The notes under the pieces were generated by a model. That model saw nothing but the letters and a program-made list of their open reading frames with translations, was not told the origin of the DNA and searched no databases. This document shows, piece by piece, positions 1-12,065 of a stretch of 64,000 nt of DNA. Positions within the stretch are counted from its first letter, which is position 1. Every line of letters starts with the position of its first letter. A program made the translations under genes and the position numbers. The stretch comes from Galbula dea (taxonomy: Eukaryota; Chordata; Aves; Piciformes; Galbulidae), in the NCBI GenBank assembly GCA_013399015.1, contig VWZX01010081.1:1718736-1782735 (forward strand), written 5' to 3'.

Positions 1-861
1 TGTCATCATCTATCAATCCAAACATTGCCTTTTTCTATTTCTCATGTTAGAGATTCTTGGAGGGACAGGAGATAGTGACCTTCTAGAAGTACTGTGTAAT
101 TTGCATACATCTACATATATACTGTACATCTACACAGTACCTCAATATATAATAATGTGCATTTTTGGTAAATACAATCAATATACCTTAGAAAAAAACC
201 CTAATTTTTAAAGATACATGTTAAAAACAAATTGATATTGCTTATTTTATTAGGTCTGTAGAAAAATAGGTTAGATGCCTGAAAAAGGTCCTTCCTAACT
301 TTTGCACTAAGAATTACCAATTTCATTGAACATCACCTGAAACACATTTTTCAGAAGTATAGGCAACTTGGGTAATTTCTTAATTAAAGCTTTAGAAGCT
401 TTTAAAAAGCATAAGATAGAGAGCAATTTCTTCATAGTCTGTTTTACAGACACTGTGTCTGTTTTTCATCTCTATTCTAGTATGAATGAAACCAGAGAGA
501 CATAAATATTATCCATGCTCCTAAATTGGTTCTATTAACAGTTCTTTTCCTATCAAGAAACACAATAAGACTGACTCACTGGGAATAGAGAGAAGGATCT
601 CTGGTCAAGAATTTGGAGCTCAGTCTCACTAATACTCTCCCCCATGCTCCAGTCAAGCACTCACACAGGTAAGGGATTATAAGCAAGTTAGATTTTCTTA
701 CACCAAAATCTGCTCCAAATAAAAACACCTCTTGGGTCACTGACAGAAGTGACAATGCCATCTCTCTCCAACAAAGTGCCTTTTTCTAACAGGTGTTTTC
801 TAGCACCTGTTACTTTGGATATTCTCTCTTTGGCACATTATCAACTCTCTATTAGGCTATA

Positions 862-960
862 CTCTTTTCCTGTTCACAAACAAACCCCAAAACAAGCAGA
901 AAAACCCCAAACCCAAACAAACACCTCCCCCCCCCCAAAGAAAAACATAAAACACACAAC
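862..960. repeat. A/C-rich low-complexity tract with C10 run
   Basis: The strand is almost only A and C (AAACAAACCCC-like words) with a run of ten C at 927-936. It is low-complexity sequence, and the open frames crossing it on both strands are compositional artefacts. Confidence 0.85.
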
Positions 961-1225
961 AAAATATTTAGTTTTCTCTCTAACATCATTAAAAGACCAA
1001 TTTTGGAGCACTGATGCTTACCAAAACAGGCTTTTTTTTCTTCCAACATTTCACAACTTCTCCTGACCATCAAACCATTGTGCTCCATCCTTTCCACAGT
1101 TACTGTTATTCTTTACAGTAACAAGATTAACACTTGTCTTGCCCCAAATTACTCTACCTTCATTCCTCATAGTATTGGCCTTTTTTATTTCTGGAGGAGC
1201 TGTGGTTGGTATTCAATAGATATTA

Positions 1226-1302
1226 TCATAGAATCATTTTGGTTGGAAGAGACCTTTAAGATCATCATCATTAACCCAGCACTGCCACATCACCACTGAG
1301 CC
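1226..1302 (-). mobile_element. CR1 LINE 3'-end fragment
   Basis: It begins TCATAGAATCA and continues GGTTGGAAGAGACC, the reverse complement of the CR1 3' terminus, then runs into the CCAAGTCACCACTA-like segment of the 3' end. About 77 bp survive. The element is 5'-truncated, as is usual for CR1. It sits inside the inferred KYNU intron. Confidence 0.88.
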
Positions 1303-3397
1303 AATCTGAAGTATTCCAATAAGAAATAAACAATGGATGAACTGAAGACTTGTGCAAAACAAACTGGAGATAATTATTGAAATGTGTCCTGAGAGGAGTC
1401 TGAATTAAAAAAAAATATATAAACAATAATTTATATTAAGATTAATTAGATACTTTAGAAGTTATTTTCACACCTGCTCAGATTCATGCAAACTGGTTCA
1501 ACCTAATAATGTATATTTTTTTGCATACTAAATATACACATTTGTCTTTATTAAAGATGTATTTCTATACATTTTTAAACCTCAAATAAAAAGCAAGTTT
1601 GTTTTCAGAAATTATTCAGTCCTGACAAAAAGGGAAAATACAATATCTTTATTAACAAGAAAAAGACTAAATCTGCTTCTACATATCTGATTCCTATCCC
1701 TTGTTAAAGGATATAAGATCACCTCTTTCACACCTTCCTATAGCCCCTCACAAGCCCTCTAAACAAAAAGCCAGATTTATATGATTAACCACTACCTTTA
1801 ACCATCTCTTCATGGAAATATAGCTCAACACTTACACTCTGGGACATCTTTTTATTCCCAAGAAACCCAAATGATTGTCTATTCCTTTACAAGACAACAA
1901 AGCATAAGCCACAGCCTTAATCAGATTGGTGATTTGGTGCCTGACTGCCAACTGCAACCCAGTCATTCCTACTTCCTCCCTGCAGAGCACAAAAAGGCAT
2001 TAAAAAGACTTTGTTGTCAGCTGAAAGTAGAGCAAAGAGATCCAAACATGTCTCTAAATCTTCTGCTGTCATCTTTTCCTATTTGCTCACCTGAGCCTCA
2101 TGCTTGCATATCTGAAAAGATTTTTTTCCAGCAAGTTAGTCTGCTAGTGGCTTCCACTTGACTGATATCACAAATAAACAGCTATGACAGTTTGCAAGTT
2201 GATAAGTAAATTAAACTATTCTAATGACTTTCTAAATATTTTTATGTACATCATCTGAACAGTTGTCTGCTTTGGATGCTCTCAGCTGCTTCTTGAAAAG
2301 CTTCATTTTAAAACCTCATTGTAATGTTTTATGTAAATATAGAAAGAATATTTGATGGCTAATATCTGTCATGACATTTATCTTCAGAAGCATGTTATCT
2401 AGGATCCACTTCTGTGCTCAGATAAATGTCATGGTAGATCTGTCTCTATGGTATAGACACACAATATAAATACATATATATTTACACCCCTGCTGGTTTT
2501 CAGCAGGGAAGCTGTTCCTGATGACAGCTGAAGCACAGAAAAGAGACACAGGGGAAAGAGGAGGAAAAAACCCTCAATTTGGGAATACAAGAATGATGGG
2601 TTCTTTGTTCTGTTCAACTGGTACAGCTTTGTAGGCTGCTTATCTTCACTAAACCATATATATCCACAGAACAAAATATTATAGGAGCTGCAGAAAAAAC
2701 CCTGCAGAGGCAGTCTTTGGGTCTAAATATTATGATAATTGAAAACCAAACAATGATGGAGGTTGGAAAGGAAGCAATGAAAACTGCCACAGGGGTATCA
2801 AAACTTCTACTTACTTCTCAGAAGGTTCTTTAATCTGAAGCTGCTGAAAAGTTACCCCTCTCATTCTTGAGAGATATTTGACACCTTGCAGTCAAAGACA
2901 GGACTGCAGTTTGGGTGCCCTCCCTAAGGTGGACTTCAATAGCTGAGCCAGATTAAGGGCAGCAACACAACAGCCATGTGAGTTGCCTTCCAGCATCATG
3001 CCAGCTTTAGAAGGACATTTTTCCAGTGGCATGGTGGCAGCAGAAGTGGTTTGAAGTACAGAATTAGTCATACCCAAAGAAGCAGATGGGGTTTGGGAAG
3101 TCCTCTTAAGTGACTAGGGGAAGAAAAATAATAAATTACTTCTTGGCAGACAAACTGAGAACACTTTCTTCATGTGGAGGAAGCACCTGGTTTAAATAAT
3201 TGTAAAGAGTTCAGTTTTGCTCTGAATAAAATAAATAACAAAACTCAAGGATGGACTGTGGGGAAAGATAAACCAATACCACCAGTACACACAAAGAACT
3301 ATGATTTATCATCCCTGTGTCCTAAGGACAGAAGGAGAGAGTGCACCAAAGCAGAAAAGGAGGAGAGTGGCTATGCCTGTATAGGTTCACCATCTAA

Positions 3398-3583
3398 GGA
3401 AATAATCCATCAACACTGGCACAGGCTGCCCAGAGAGGTAGTAGGTGTCTCATCCCTGGAAACATTCCAGGTCAGGTTGGACAGGGCTCTAATCAACCTC
3501 ATCTGGTTGAAGATGTCCCTGCTCACTGCAGGGGACTTGGACTAGATGACCTTTAAATGTCCCTTCTAACTCTAACCATTCCT
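3398..3583 (+). mobile_element. CR1 LINE 3'-end fragment
   Basis: The sequence CAGGCTGCCCAGAGAGG, then CATCCCTGGAAACATTCCAGG and ACTAGATGACCTTTAAA, matches the CR1 tail in the forward direction and fades at CTAACCATTC. The terminal 8-bp tail repeats are missing. A 123-codon open frame at 3174-3545 that overlaps this piece is not a gene. Confidence 0.9.
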
Positions 3584-4646
3584 TTAGCTTCCAGTGTGTG
3601 ATGACCAGGACCTGCAGAGCAAACACAGCTTTTGCTCCTCATGTACTTGGCATGTGAGATGAAAATAAAGCCAGACAGGACTTGGGAAGCAGGAGAAGAA
3701 CCTAGGACCATGTTACCTCCATCAGTGGGTGCTCCCACCAGGTCTCCCTGCATGATTTTGGCCAGACACAAAAAAACCTGGAAAAGTTTTGGAATTTTGA
3801 TGGGGTGAGGGTGCTAACCCAAAGCAAATGCTTCCTTCTGAGCTTGTTAACCCTGCCTGTCTCCCTCCCTGCACACTGGGTCTCCTCTTGGTAAATCAAA
3901 GGTAACCCTGCTCCCACACCCAGGTATGTAACAGGCTCCTTAAAACAACCTACAGAGCAGGAAAGAAAACAAATTGAGAACCATTCTGCCCATTTTGCAT
4001 GGCTGCATTGAAGCCACCTGCAAGTTATCTATTTGTAGGCAAGTCATGGAGGAAAATGGGAAAGATCTTCAAATAAAAGGTTTCATTATGAATTATTTGC
4101 TCAGATCAATTATTTGTTCTAAAGGCACAGTCTTCCATTCAGACTTGGGAAGAAAATCATCTCTACTAGCAGCAATAAGGCAGAAATGTTAATACAGTAT
4201 ATTTCTCATCTCTTTCATTAACTAAAATAATTGTAACTAGATAGATAATCCCAAACTATATTATACCACAGAAGCAACTGCTCTGAGCTCTGGGAAGCAA
4301 CGTTGCCATTTCAATCCATTAGGTAGAAATGCTCCTGCCTATAATTTCCAATCAGTCACTACCTTGTTCAAAGCAGCTGACTGACAGCATAAGCACCACC
4401 TAAGTACTGTCTCCTCACATTTTAGTCAGGGTGGGAATGAGAGCATAAAGCTTTTGGGTGCTAGGAGCAAGCCAGTGGGTTGATTTAGCAACACCAGGGA
4501 TATAGCTGAGCTCAGATACGACTGCAATTGCTCAGTTATCTCATAGGTGACAATGATTTCCAAAGACTTGTGACAAAACACAGGCAGAGGATGTGAAGTT
4601 TCCACCCTTTCCCTCCCTTTCCCTCACTGTAATTTATAATTCTCAC

Positions 4647-4836
4647 TTGGAGGCAGATCCTTGACTTTTGGGATATAGAAGCATTCACGAAGGTGCTTTA
4701 ACTCATCTTCTTCATCTAAGTGGAAAGCAAGCTTCTTGTCTGTGGGACTGCATCCTAGCTGCAAGGCAGTTTGTTCTAAAATAGTTGCTGGTAACACAGG
4801 AGAAGATGGATCCATTCTCAGGTCATTCAATTTCAC
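4647..4836 (-). CDS. KYNU: Kynureninase, first coding exon (partial gene)
   Basis: Kynureninase is a cytosolic PLP-dependent hydrolase of tryptophan catabolism. It cleaves kynurenine and 3-hydroxykynurenine to anthranilate or 3-hydroxyanthranilate plus alanine. Seen here: an ATG at 4815 (reading leftwards) opens 56 codons plus one base, ending at 4647. The peptide starts MDPSS and contains HLDEEDELKHL, LRECFYIP and KVKDLPP, which closely follow the N-terminus of vertebrate KYNU. The donor is CCAA|GTGAGA with GT at 4646-4645, leaving a phase-1 split codon. The acceptor is a pyrimidine-rich tract ending in AAG at 4837, so 21 bases (4836-4816) are 5'UTR. This exon forms the N-terminal segment only. 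The PLP lysine and the catalytic core are in later exons, which are not visible and are expected left of the window. The exon has no stop or frameshift, so it looks functional. The start is the ATG matching the family N-terminus; an in-frame ATG at 4857 lies on the intron side of the acceptor. Confidence 0.9.
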
Positions 4837-7539
4837 CTTAAAGAGAAAAATAACCACAGTTTAGCCTCTGCAGGATGCATATTCATGGACTGCTGATAAG
4901 AAACCACTAAAGCTGCCTCATTCCAGACCCAAACTGACCAGTTTCAGGATTCTATTCAAATACATCACTGTTTAACAGCTTCAAATTAAGTATTTCCAGG
5001 GCAACTTACTGTTGTAACCCCCAAAGGCACTCCTATTTTTTCTCCTCTATAGATACAATATTCTTCCCTTTTTAAGCTTTATCAGCAGCTTCTAAGTTCT
5101 CCCACCAGACCGACAGCAGCTCCAAACTCTCAAGTGTCATTCACAGTTTTGAGATCTCAAAGCCAGAGGCAGCATTAGTGTTTCTGCAGCCTGTGCCCCT
5201 AAAAACAGCAGGTGCACAGCTACACTGAAGTTGTTAGCAGGTTGTGCAATGTTCAGCCTCTTTCAGCTTTTCTGCCTTAAAAATAGGAGAGGGTGTTCGT
5301 GTACATTCTCTTGGACAAGGGCAGAGCAGGCAGGACACAGACACCAAAGGCACCATTAGAAATGTAGCTCTCAGGACTAGAATCTTGAACTAATTTCTCC
5401 TTCTCACTACACTAAATATCCTGGTGTCTTAGCTCTGGTTGTCCTGGGAAAGGAGAGGAGCCCAAGCCAGGCTGCAAACATGACAGATCAGGGGTTTGAA
5501 CACAATATCCCAAACTGTAGCTGCAAAATTTACAAGCTCATTGATCTTGCCAAGAGAAATAGTCCTGTAACTAATGCTCAGAGACACCATTGTATTCAAG
5601 ACAGCACTTGTGCACTTGGCTTCAAAGATCTATTGGCAAAGACAATTTATGACATGCACAGTGTACTTGAGGGAGAACTTCACCAGTGCTTCCTGCTGCA
5701 TTCTGTTGCAGAAAGCAGTCAAGAGGCTCATTGAGGTGCTTGGTGGTTGCCCCAGTTTAAGGAACTGTGGAGTTAGAAAACACAATATTCTCTGCCTTTT
5801 TAACAACCCCAAGAATTTTGCTGGAACAGGAAAACTCTTGGGGATAAGCTGAAATAGAACAGATTAGCACATAATATGCAGCATGAAGCCACCAGAGGAT
5901 ACAGCCTTTTCTCTCTATTTGAGAAAGAAAACTCTTTAAGTACATGTCTTCTATGAGTGTCAGCTCTCTTTTCTTAAAGCAAACAGTACACTACAGATAG
6001 TTATCCAGAAACAAGATAGATCAACAGATGATTATATGGGTTGTAGGCAGCTAACCATTAGATTCACTGCCATTTAACCTAGCTTGGGATTTTGTGGAAG
6101 AAAGCTTCTGAGAGTCACTGTGATGATATATTCCAAGCTATATTTTTTAAACATCAAATGCTCTATGACATATTTTTCTTCAGTTTTTCAGTACAAACAC
6201 ATAAATGAGGAATAAGATTTGATCCCATTTTTAGGCCAACCCCTGAACACCATCCAGAAGAGCTTCATGGACAGATATAGGAAGAACAATGCTTGGTATT
6301 TAAATAGAAATCCCTAAACAGCACAGCCTCATTAGTGACAATTAATTCAAACCTGTTTAACCAAGTGGCCAGCCTCATGCTAGTTACCTGGTTTAACTTG
6401 CTATCATTTCCTTTATGATGAGAATATTTTCTTTTTCCCCTCCAGACTTTGTCTTACACAGTAACAATTTTATCTCTCCCACCACATAGAGTTAAAAAAG
6501 AATGCCAGTAGAGCTCTTTAATACAGCAGTTTTCATGTAGGTAATGTTCACTACCTCCTGGGACCTATTGGAGACATTCTATTTTTGTGCTGTCTCCACA
6601 CAGATTGTTCACACCTCCTCATTGTCACCAAATTTATCATTCCCACTCATTCATCCTAATCATTCCTTAGCTGGTAAAAGGGAAAATAAACTGGCAAAAA
6701 CGGTTGGGAGAAAAATAGGTATTTGAACATCTTGGTTCTCAGGGTGCTTTTCAAGGCTTCTAGGAGGCAGAGGACTACACCTAGACAGGTAGATGGATGG
6801 GATGCTCAAGTGGCTGAGCTGGCTGGGATCAGTACACCCAATTAGCCACCCCTCAGAGAGCTGCCACCTCACTGAAAGCCCTGCAGGAGATGGGACCAGG
6901 CTCCCTGTTCCCCAGGGAACCACTTAACTCCTTCACAGCTGAATAACAAATCCAAGACATTGCCTATGCCAGCTTCCTGCTGGGGTGTTGGTAACACCAT
7001 GTGGGTTCTTTGGCAGGTCAAATGATTATTGATGTTCTGGATCTCATTTGGCAGACATTAGGGAGGATGGTTTAGAGATCTTTATTTCCTCTAGTAGATG
7101 TTGTCAACAGTCTAGAAAATCAAGCTGTTTTCACAGACACTATTGCCATCACCAATACAGGCACCTCATTATAATCCAAAGATACTGTAATATGACTTAA
7201 ATTTCACTTCTCCAAGTTACAAATGTTAAGAACTCATGGGATTAATCAATAAATCAGGGTTTAGTTTTAAGCAATATTGGGATCAGAAGTTGGAAAATAC
7301 AAACTATTTTGTTTCCAAAGACTTGGATATCCTGATGCCACAGACATTACTGAAACATGTCCAATAAATACATAACCAATATATAGCTCTCTATTTTTAA
7401 TAACAAGTATTTAATGCAAGTTATGGAAACAATCTTTGGAGAAGGAGCCAGAAGTCAGATCTCTGTCTCCTTCCAGAAAAAAAGGACAACCTGGTAGTTT
7501 GTGTAGCCTTTTCTACACAATCTTCTTCCCATTCAACTT
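4837..7539. other. Sequence upstream of KYNU exon; no gene seen
   Basis: On the minus strand this lies directly 5' of the KYNU exon acceptor, so at least its left part should be the intron joining a non-coding first exon to the coding exon. I could not recognise that first exon, a TATA-led promoter or a CpG island here. The short open frames, for example at 5480-5852 and 6660-6923, overlap each other on both strands and show no family motifs. I see no recognisable repeats. Confidence 0.5.
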
Positions 7540-8614
7540 CAAGGCCTTTAACTCTGTCTCCCATAATATTTCTCTTAGGTAAGCATAGGAAGTGTGTGTT
7601 AGATGAGTGGAAAGTGAGGTGGATTGAGAACTGGCTGAATAACAAGGGTTCAGAGGGTTGTGATCAGCTCTGCAGAGTAATTGGATGCCTGTAGCTAGCA
7701 GTGATCCCCAGGGAGCTGTACTGGGTCCAGCACATCATCTTCCTCAATGACCTGTAGGAAGGGACAGAAGGAAACACAGCAACTTTGCTGGTGACACAAA
7801 ATTGGGAGGAGCAGCTAACACTGTCAGGCTGTGCTGTTAATTCACTGAGACATGGACAGGCTGAGAGCTGTGGGAAAGGAACCTAATGAAGTTCAACAAG
7901 GCCATAAGTAGGGCCCTGCACCAGGGGAGGAATTACCCCAAGTCCATGCATCAGTACAGGTTAAGGGCTGACCTTCTAGAAAGCAGCTCTGCAGAAGAGG
8001 ATCCAGGAATACTCATGGACAAGGTAAGCCTGAGCCAGAAACATGCTTTTGTGGCCAAGAAGGCAAATAAGATCCTGGGGTGCATTAAGAAGAGTGTGGC
8101 CAGTGGGTCAAGGGAGGTTCTCCTCCTCATCTGCTCTGCCTTAGTGAGGCCACATCTGGAGTATGGGTCCAGTTCTGGGCTCTTCTGGAGAGAGTCCAGC
8201 AGAGGCAACAGAGCTGCTGAGGGCACTGGAGCATCTGTCTTAGGAGGAAAGGCTGAGAGCCCTGGGACTCTTTAGCCTGGAGAAAAGCAAACTGGGAGGG
8301 ATCTTCTCAACACTTATCAGTATCTAAAGGTCAGGGACAAGAAGATGGGACCAGATTCTTTTCAGTGGTACCTAGTGATAGGACAAGAGGTAATGTACAG
8401 AAACTAGAACACAGGAGGTTCCATCTGAACAAGAGGAAAAACTTCTTTCCTGTGAGTGATGGAGCACTGGACTAGGCTGCCCAGAGAGGCTGTGGAGTCT
8501 CCTTCTCTGGACAATTCCAAAGGCAACAAGAGGTGACCCTGTGTGGCGGGGGGATTGGACTAAATGGCCACCAAAGATCCCTTCCACTCTCTACCATTCT
8601 GTGATTCTATGATT
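7540..8614 (+). mobile_element. CR1 LINE, 1.1-kb 5'-truncated copy with decayed RT coding
   Basis: This is one of the two longest CR1 copies. It opens inside the reverse-transcriptase domain at CAAGGCCTTTAACTCTGTCTC (eroded KAFDTV-H motif). It passes the active-site region near 7790, where the frame reads NFAGDTKLGG instead of the usual FADDTKLGG. It then enters an open stretch at 7886-8275 with LLESSSAEED, AKKANKILGCIKKS and ALVRPHLEYG, the typical C-terminal end of CR1 ORF2. The 3' end is intact, finishing TTCTGTGATTCTATGATTC at 8595-8614. Frameshifts and the lost catalytic aspartate make it inactive. Confidence 0.93.
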
Positions 8615-9534
8615 CAGCTTAACACCTGGATTCTCTCCATTTTTCTTCTCTCCCCAGTGGCATGGCTCCTGAAGTAAGGGAAGGAACATTTTAATCTCTC
8701 TAAACAAATGATTCACCTGAGTTAGGGATATTTGTTGAGTGATACTCAGCTCCCCCAGTTCCTATGGGAAGGACTGTGCAACATTGGTATTGCCATCACC
8801 TATGTCCTCTCCTGGATACACCCTATGAGGAATGGTTGGGAGCCTCTAATGTTTATCTCCTGGGGCACCACGCAGGAAATGCCAGTTAATTGCCCTGTAA
8901 TTTATGATCAGGAGATGGATGATAAGGGTGCTTGAAGGACAGTTAGGTTTTATACACCATACCTCTCTCATCTGGTCTCTGCTTTGCACCATATGAATAC
9001 CATGCAGCACCCTCCCATTTGTCTTACTAGTCACTATTTTTCACTAAAAGACACACAGTTATTACAGTGGATTAATGGCTATCATAGTCCAGGTCATCTG
9101 CTGACCTGCCTGGCAAGCAGAGATGGGTTTTGTTTCCTTTTGAGGCCTGACCCAAAACCCACAGAAGTCAATAGGTGTCTCTATTAGAGACACAGATTTC
9201 TGGACCAGGCTCCTTGTTCCCTGCCATTGCTGTAGTTTGCTGCATCTGATCAATGACTTACATTTATAGGGATTCTAATTTATATTAAATTTTGACAGCA
9301 AATATAATATTAAACACAAGGATCTAGAAGTTAAAAAAATGATTAAGTGCTCAGAGGTATCTGATTTAATACAAACATTATGAAATAAGATAAAACTACT
9401 AAAATAAAATCAATCAAAATCCTATTGAGGTATGAAATCCCAGAGATCCATTTCTGAGACCAGAATAAGAAAGAGCTTTTGTCCTTGGAATGGGAACCAG
9501 GCTTCATAGAAAGAGGGATCACAAAATTACATTA

Positions 9535-9680
9535 GGTTTGGTTTAGGTTTGTTTTTTTTTTTCCCCTGTTTGTCCGTGGGGTTTTGTTTGTTTGTTGTTT
9601 GGTTGGGGGGTTTTGGTTTGTTTTGGGGTTTTTTCTTGTTGTTTGGGTTGTTGGGGTTTTGTTTTTTTTTTTTTTTTACA
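9535..9680 (+). repeat. G/T-rich low-complexity tract
   Basis: The plus strand is almost pure G and T, bounded by poly-T runs at about 9552-9562 and 9662-9677. G runs of three to six lie at 9578-9581, 9605-9610, 9625-9628, 9645-9647 and 9653-9656. Loops between the runs are 5 to 23 nt, so any G-quadruplex would be of the long-loop kind. The apparent open frames on both strands here are compositional. Confidence 0.85.
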
Positions 9681-10112
9681 GTCTGACTGGCATTATTACA
9701 CCTTCTAATTGTTGCAAAATGCAATTTACTTCACAATCATTCACGAGTCATTTGTTTTTCCTATATGCAGAGCAAATACATTGGTATAACTGCACACCTG
9801 TACTCCATCCAATTACCTTCATTTAACTGAAAACTCTATGCTACAGCCTCTTCAAATCAAAATTCAGGCTCACCAGTGCAAAATGCAGTTCTCATCTTGA
9901 GAAACCTGGTTCCTTATCAGGATTATATTTTTTTTTTTCCTTTTCATACAACTTAAAGTGAAAATAGACAACATTAAGAGAAACAACTTGCCTCCACCAG
10001 CTACTCTAAAAAAAAAAAGCATTCAAGTGTTTTCTTCCTTTCTTTGAAACATTATTATACTTTTTGACTTAGATATAGATGACAAGTCAGCATTTTTTTA
10101 AATCTTCCTTTG

Positions 10113-10128
10113 TTTTTTTTTTTTTTTT
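10113..10128. repeat. Poly-T run (16)
   Basis: An uninterrupted run of sixteen T. No flanking element body was recognised, so it could be a plain homopolymer or the tail of an unrecognised minus-strand retrocopy. Confidence 0.8.
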
Positions 10129-11659
10129 GTCTCTTCCATATACTGATATTCATACTGATTCAGTATAAAGAAGTCACCAATGCCTGTTGGCAACCTGTGA
10201 TTTTCAAAAGGAGCACATGCAACTTCATTTAAGAAAACAGACATTATTACATATTTTATCAGCACAGACATCAGCCCCACTACTTTATCTCTCATTTTAA
10301 AACTATAAAAGACAATAGATGAGAGTTACTCACACAAAAGTGACATAAATGTCTGGGTGATTATTTCTGTTTTGTCCTTTATGCATAATTTACAGACTAA
10401 ATAGGAACAAAAGGGTGAATATTAGCAACCCATCTTATCAAACTCACATAGGAAAGTCCATTAGGCTTAATTACAAGAGTGATAATTTGTCCTATTTTTA
10501 GACCCAGTCTTGATATTTTTATAGATCTACTCTCTCCCTCTAATTGTATCTTGATGTCTTTATTAATGGTAAATCCCCTCACCCCCCCCTTAAGCATTTC
10601 CTTTAAATATTCCAAGATGTTACTCACAGTATTTCTACCCAGCACAGGGCTGACAGGCAAACAATGAAACTTGAAAAGCTGTATCAATATCCTCAGAGAA
10701 AGAGAGTTTAACATGCCAATATCATGTCCTGCACTTTCTGCCCTCCAATAGCTGTTTACCAGGTTGCTAAACACAGCTCAACAGACCTTTGACATTTCCA
10801 GGGAAGCATCCAAATGAACTCTTTGGAAGGAAAACTGGAGGTGTGCACATGTATAAGTGCACAAATCTGCTGTGTAGGTCCATGCTGTCAAAATAACACC
10901 CACTGGAAACACCAATAACACTGTGGATTGGGGTTGCTTTCAAACCAAACCAATTCAACTACAGAAACACACAACTTGTGTGATTCTCCTTCCTGTCTTT
11001 ATGTGAACAGCATTAGTTTGGTGAAGCTTTGCAGAAGGAAGATCCTCCTCAAAAAGCACAGCCCACAATGAGGCACATTCTAGATTCCTTCAGGTTAAAT
11101 ACACTTCAGTGAATTTGTTTAAATTACAGAACTGCAGAGAAAGAAAAAAATCTCAATATTCACAGCATAGCCAACAACAGGCACACAGCAGCAAACACCA
11201 CTGTATAATTAAATAAGTTACCCAGCACAGTGTCACAGCTGGAGCAAGGGAATGTGACAGGGAGGAATAATAATAAACTCAGTTACTTAAGAGTAATTTA
11301 AGCACATATTGACCTTCATGTCAAGAAGTGTTATGCTATTGAAAGTAATTTTTGCATCTAAATCTCATCTCTTCCCCTCCACAGAGAAGCCACATTACCC
11401 TGCAGTTGGCAGTCCTTCCTGAGAGAGGATGATGAAATCCTTGTGCAAATAGTCAGTGTTGCATGAAAAAACTACCACAGTCACGTGCCTGCTGCTCCAG
11501 ACTCTGACCCACACAGTGACCAAACACATGACCTCCATAAGTTAACCAAAAACCAGCTGGGTATGGATGTCTTTTATTATTTTTTTTACCTTTGTCACCA
11601 CACTAGAATCTAAAGCTCTGATTAAATTAAGAAGGCTCCTTTCATCCATACATGCACAG

Positions 11660-11830
11660 TCATACAATCATCAGAGTTGGAAGGGACTTCAAAGATCATC
11701 TAGCTCCAACCCCCCTGCCTGCCAGGGACACCATCCACTAGATCAGGTTGCCCAGGGCCCCATCAAGCCTTGTCTTAAAAGCTTCCAGGGATGAGGCTTC
11801 CACCACCTCTCTGGGCAACCTGTTCCACTG
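11660..11830 (-). mobile_element. CR1 LINE 3'-end fragment
   Basis: It starts with an eroded tail (TCATACAATCATCAGAGTTGG), then GAAGGGACTTCAAAGATCATC, CTAGATCAGGTTGCCCAGG and CCACCTCTCTGGGCAACC, the reverse complement of the CR1 3' region. It ends at TGTTCCACTG, after which the similarity stops. Confidence 0.92.
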
Positions 11831-12065
11831 AGCAAATGCTTTGGCTTTAGTGGAGAAGCAGATCAATAGTGTAACACCTACAAGTCAGCAATGCTCTCAG
11901 CCACAAGGCAGAGGGAGTGGTGGGAAGTTACACCCAGTATGGATTTGTTAAGGCATAAACAGAAGAATCAGAGGTGCAATTAGAGAACAGAGTTGATCTC
12001 TGTCTTTACTCTCTATAAATGTTATCTCAAACCAGCCACGTGTTAGCCCAAGCCTCTCCAAGCTT

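Larger units (their letters stand above)
1..4646 (-). other. KYNU: KYNU intron after the first coding exon (partial)
   Basis: Inferred from the donor site at 4646: this sequence is intronic on the minus strand and runs out of the window. I looked on the minus strand for the next KYNU exon (the segment containing the family's conserved LGNSLGLQ) and did not see it. Apart from two CR1 pieces and an A/C-rich tract listed separately, 1-1225, 1303-3397 and 3584-4646 look like unique AT-rich sequence with no recognisable gene. The short open frames here have no family resemblance. Confidence 0.7.
8615..11659. other. Unique sequence; no gene seen
   Basis: It contains the G/T-rich tract and poly-T run listed separately and otherwise AT-rich unique sequence. 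The longest open frame is 125 codons on the minus strand at 10397-10774. It has no recognisable domain, overlaps a plus-strand frame and includes low-complexity codons, so I do not call it a gene. Confidence 0.5.

Noticed and set aside
3174..3545. A 123-codon plus-strand open frame
   Set aside because: Its 3' half is the CR1 tail at 3398-3583 and its 5' half has no recognisable motif.
1..4646. Further KYNU exons to the left of the coding exon
   Set aside because: A minus-strand search by eye for the LGNSLGLQ-type segment found only chance fragments such as the one near 310.
7886..8275. A 129-codon open frame with protein-like composition
   Set aside because: It is the decayed ORF2 C-terminus of the CR1 element at 7540-8614, not a host gene.
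10397..10774. A 125-codon minus-strand open frame in unique sequence
   Set aside because: No family motif or domain is recognised, an opposite-strand frame overlaps it, and several frames of this length are expected by chance in 64 kb.
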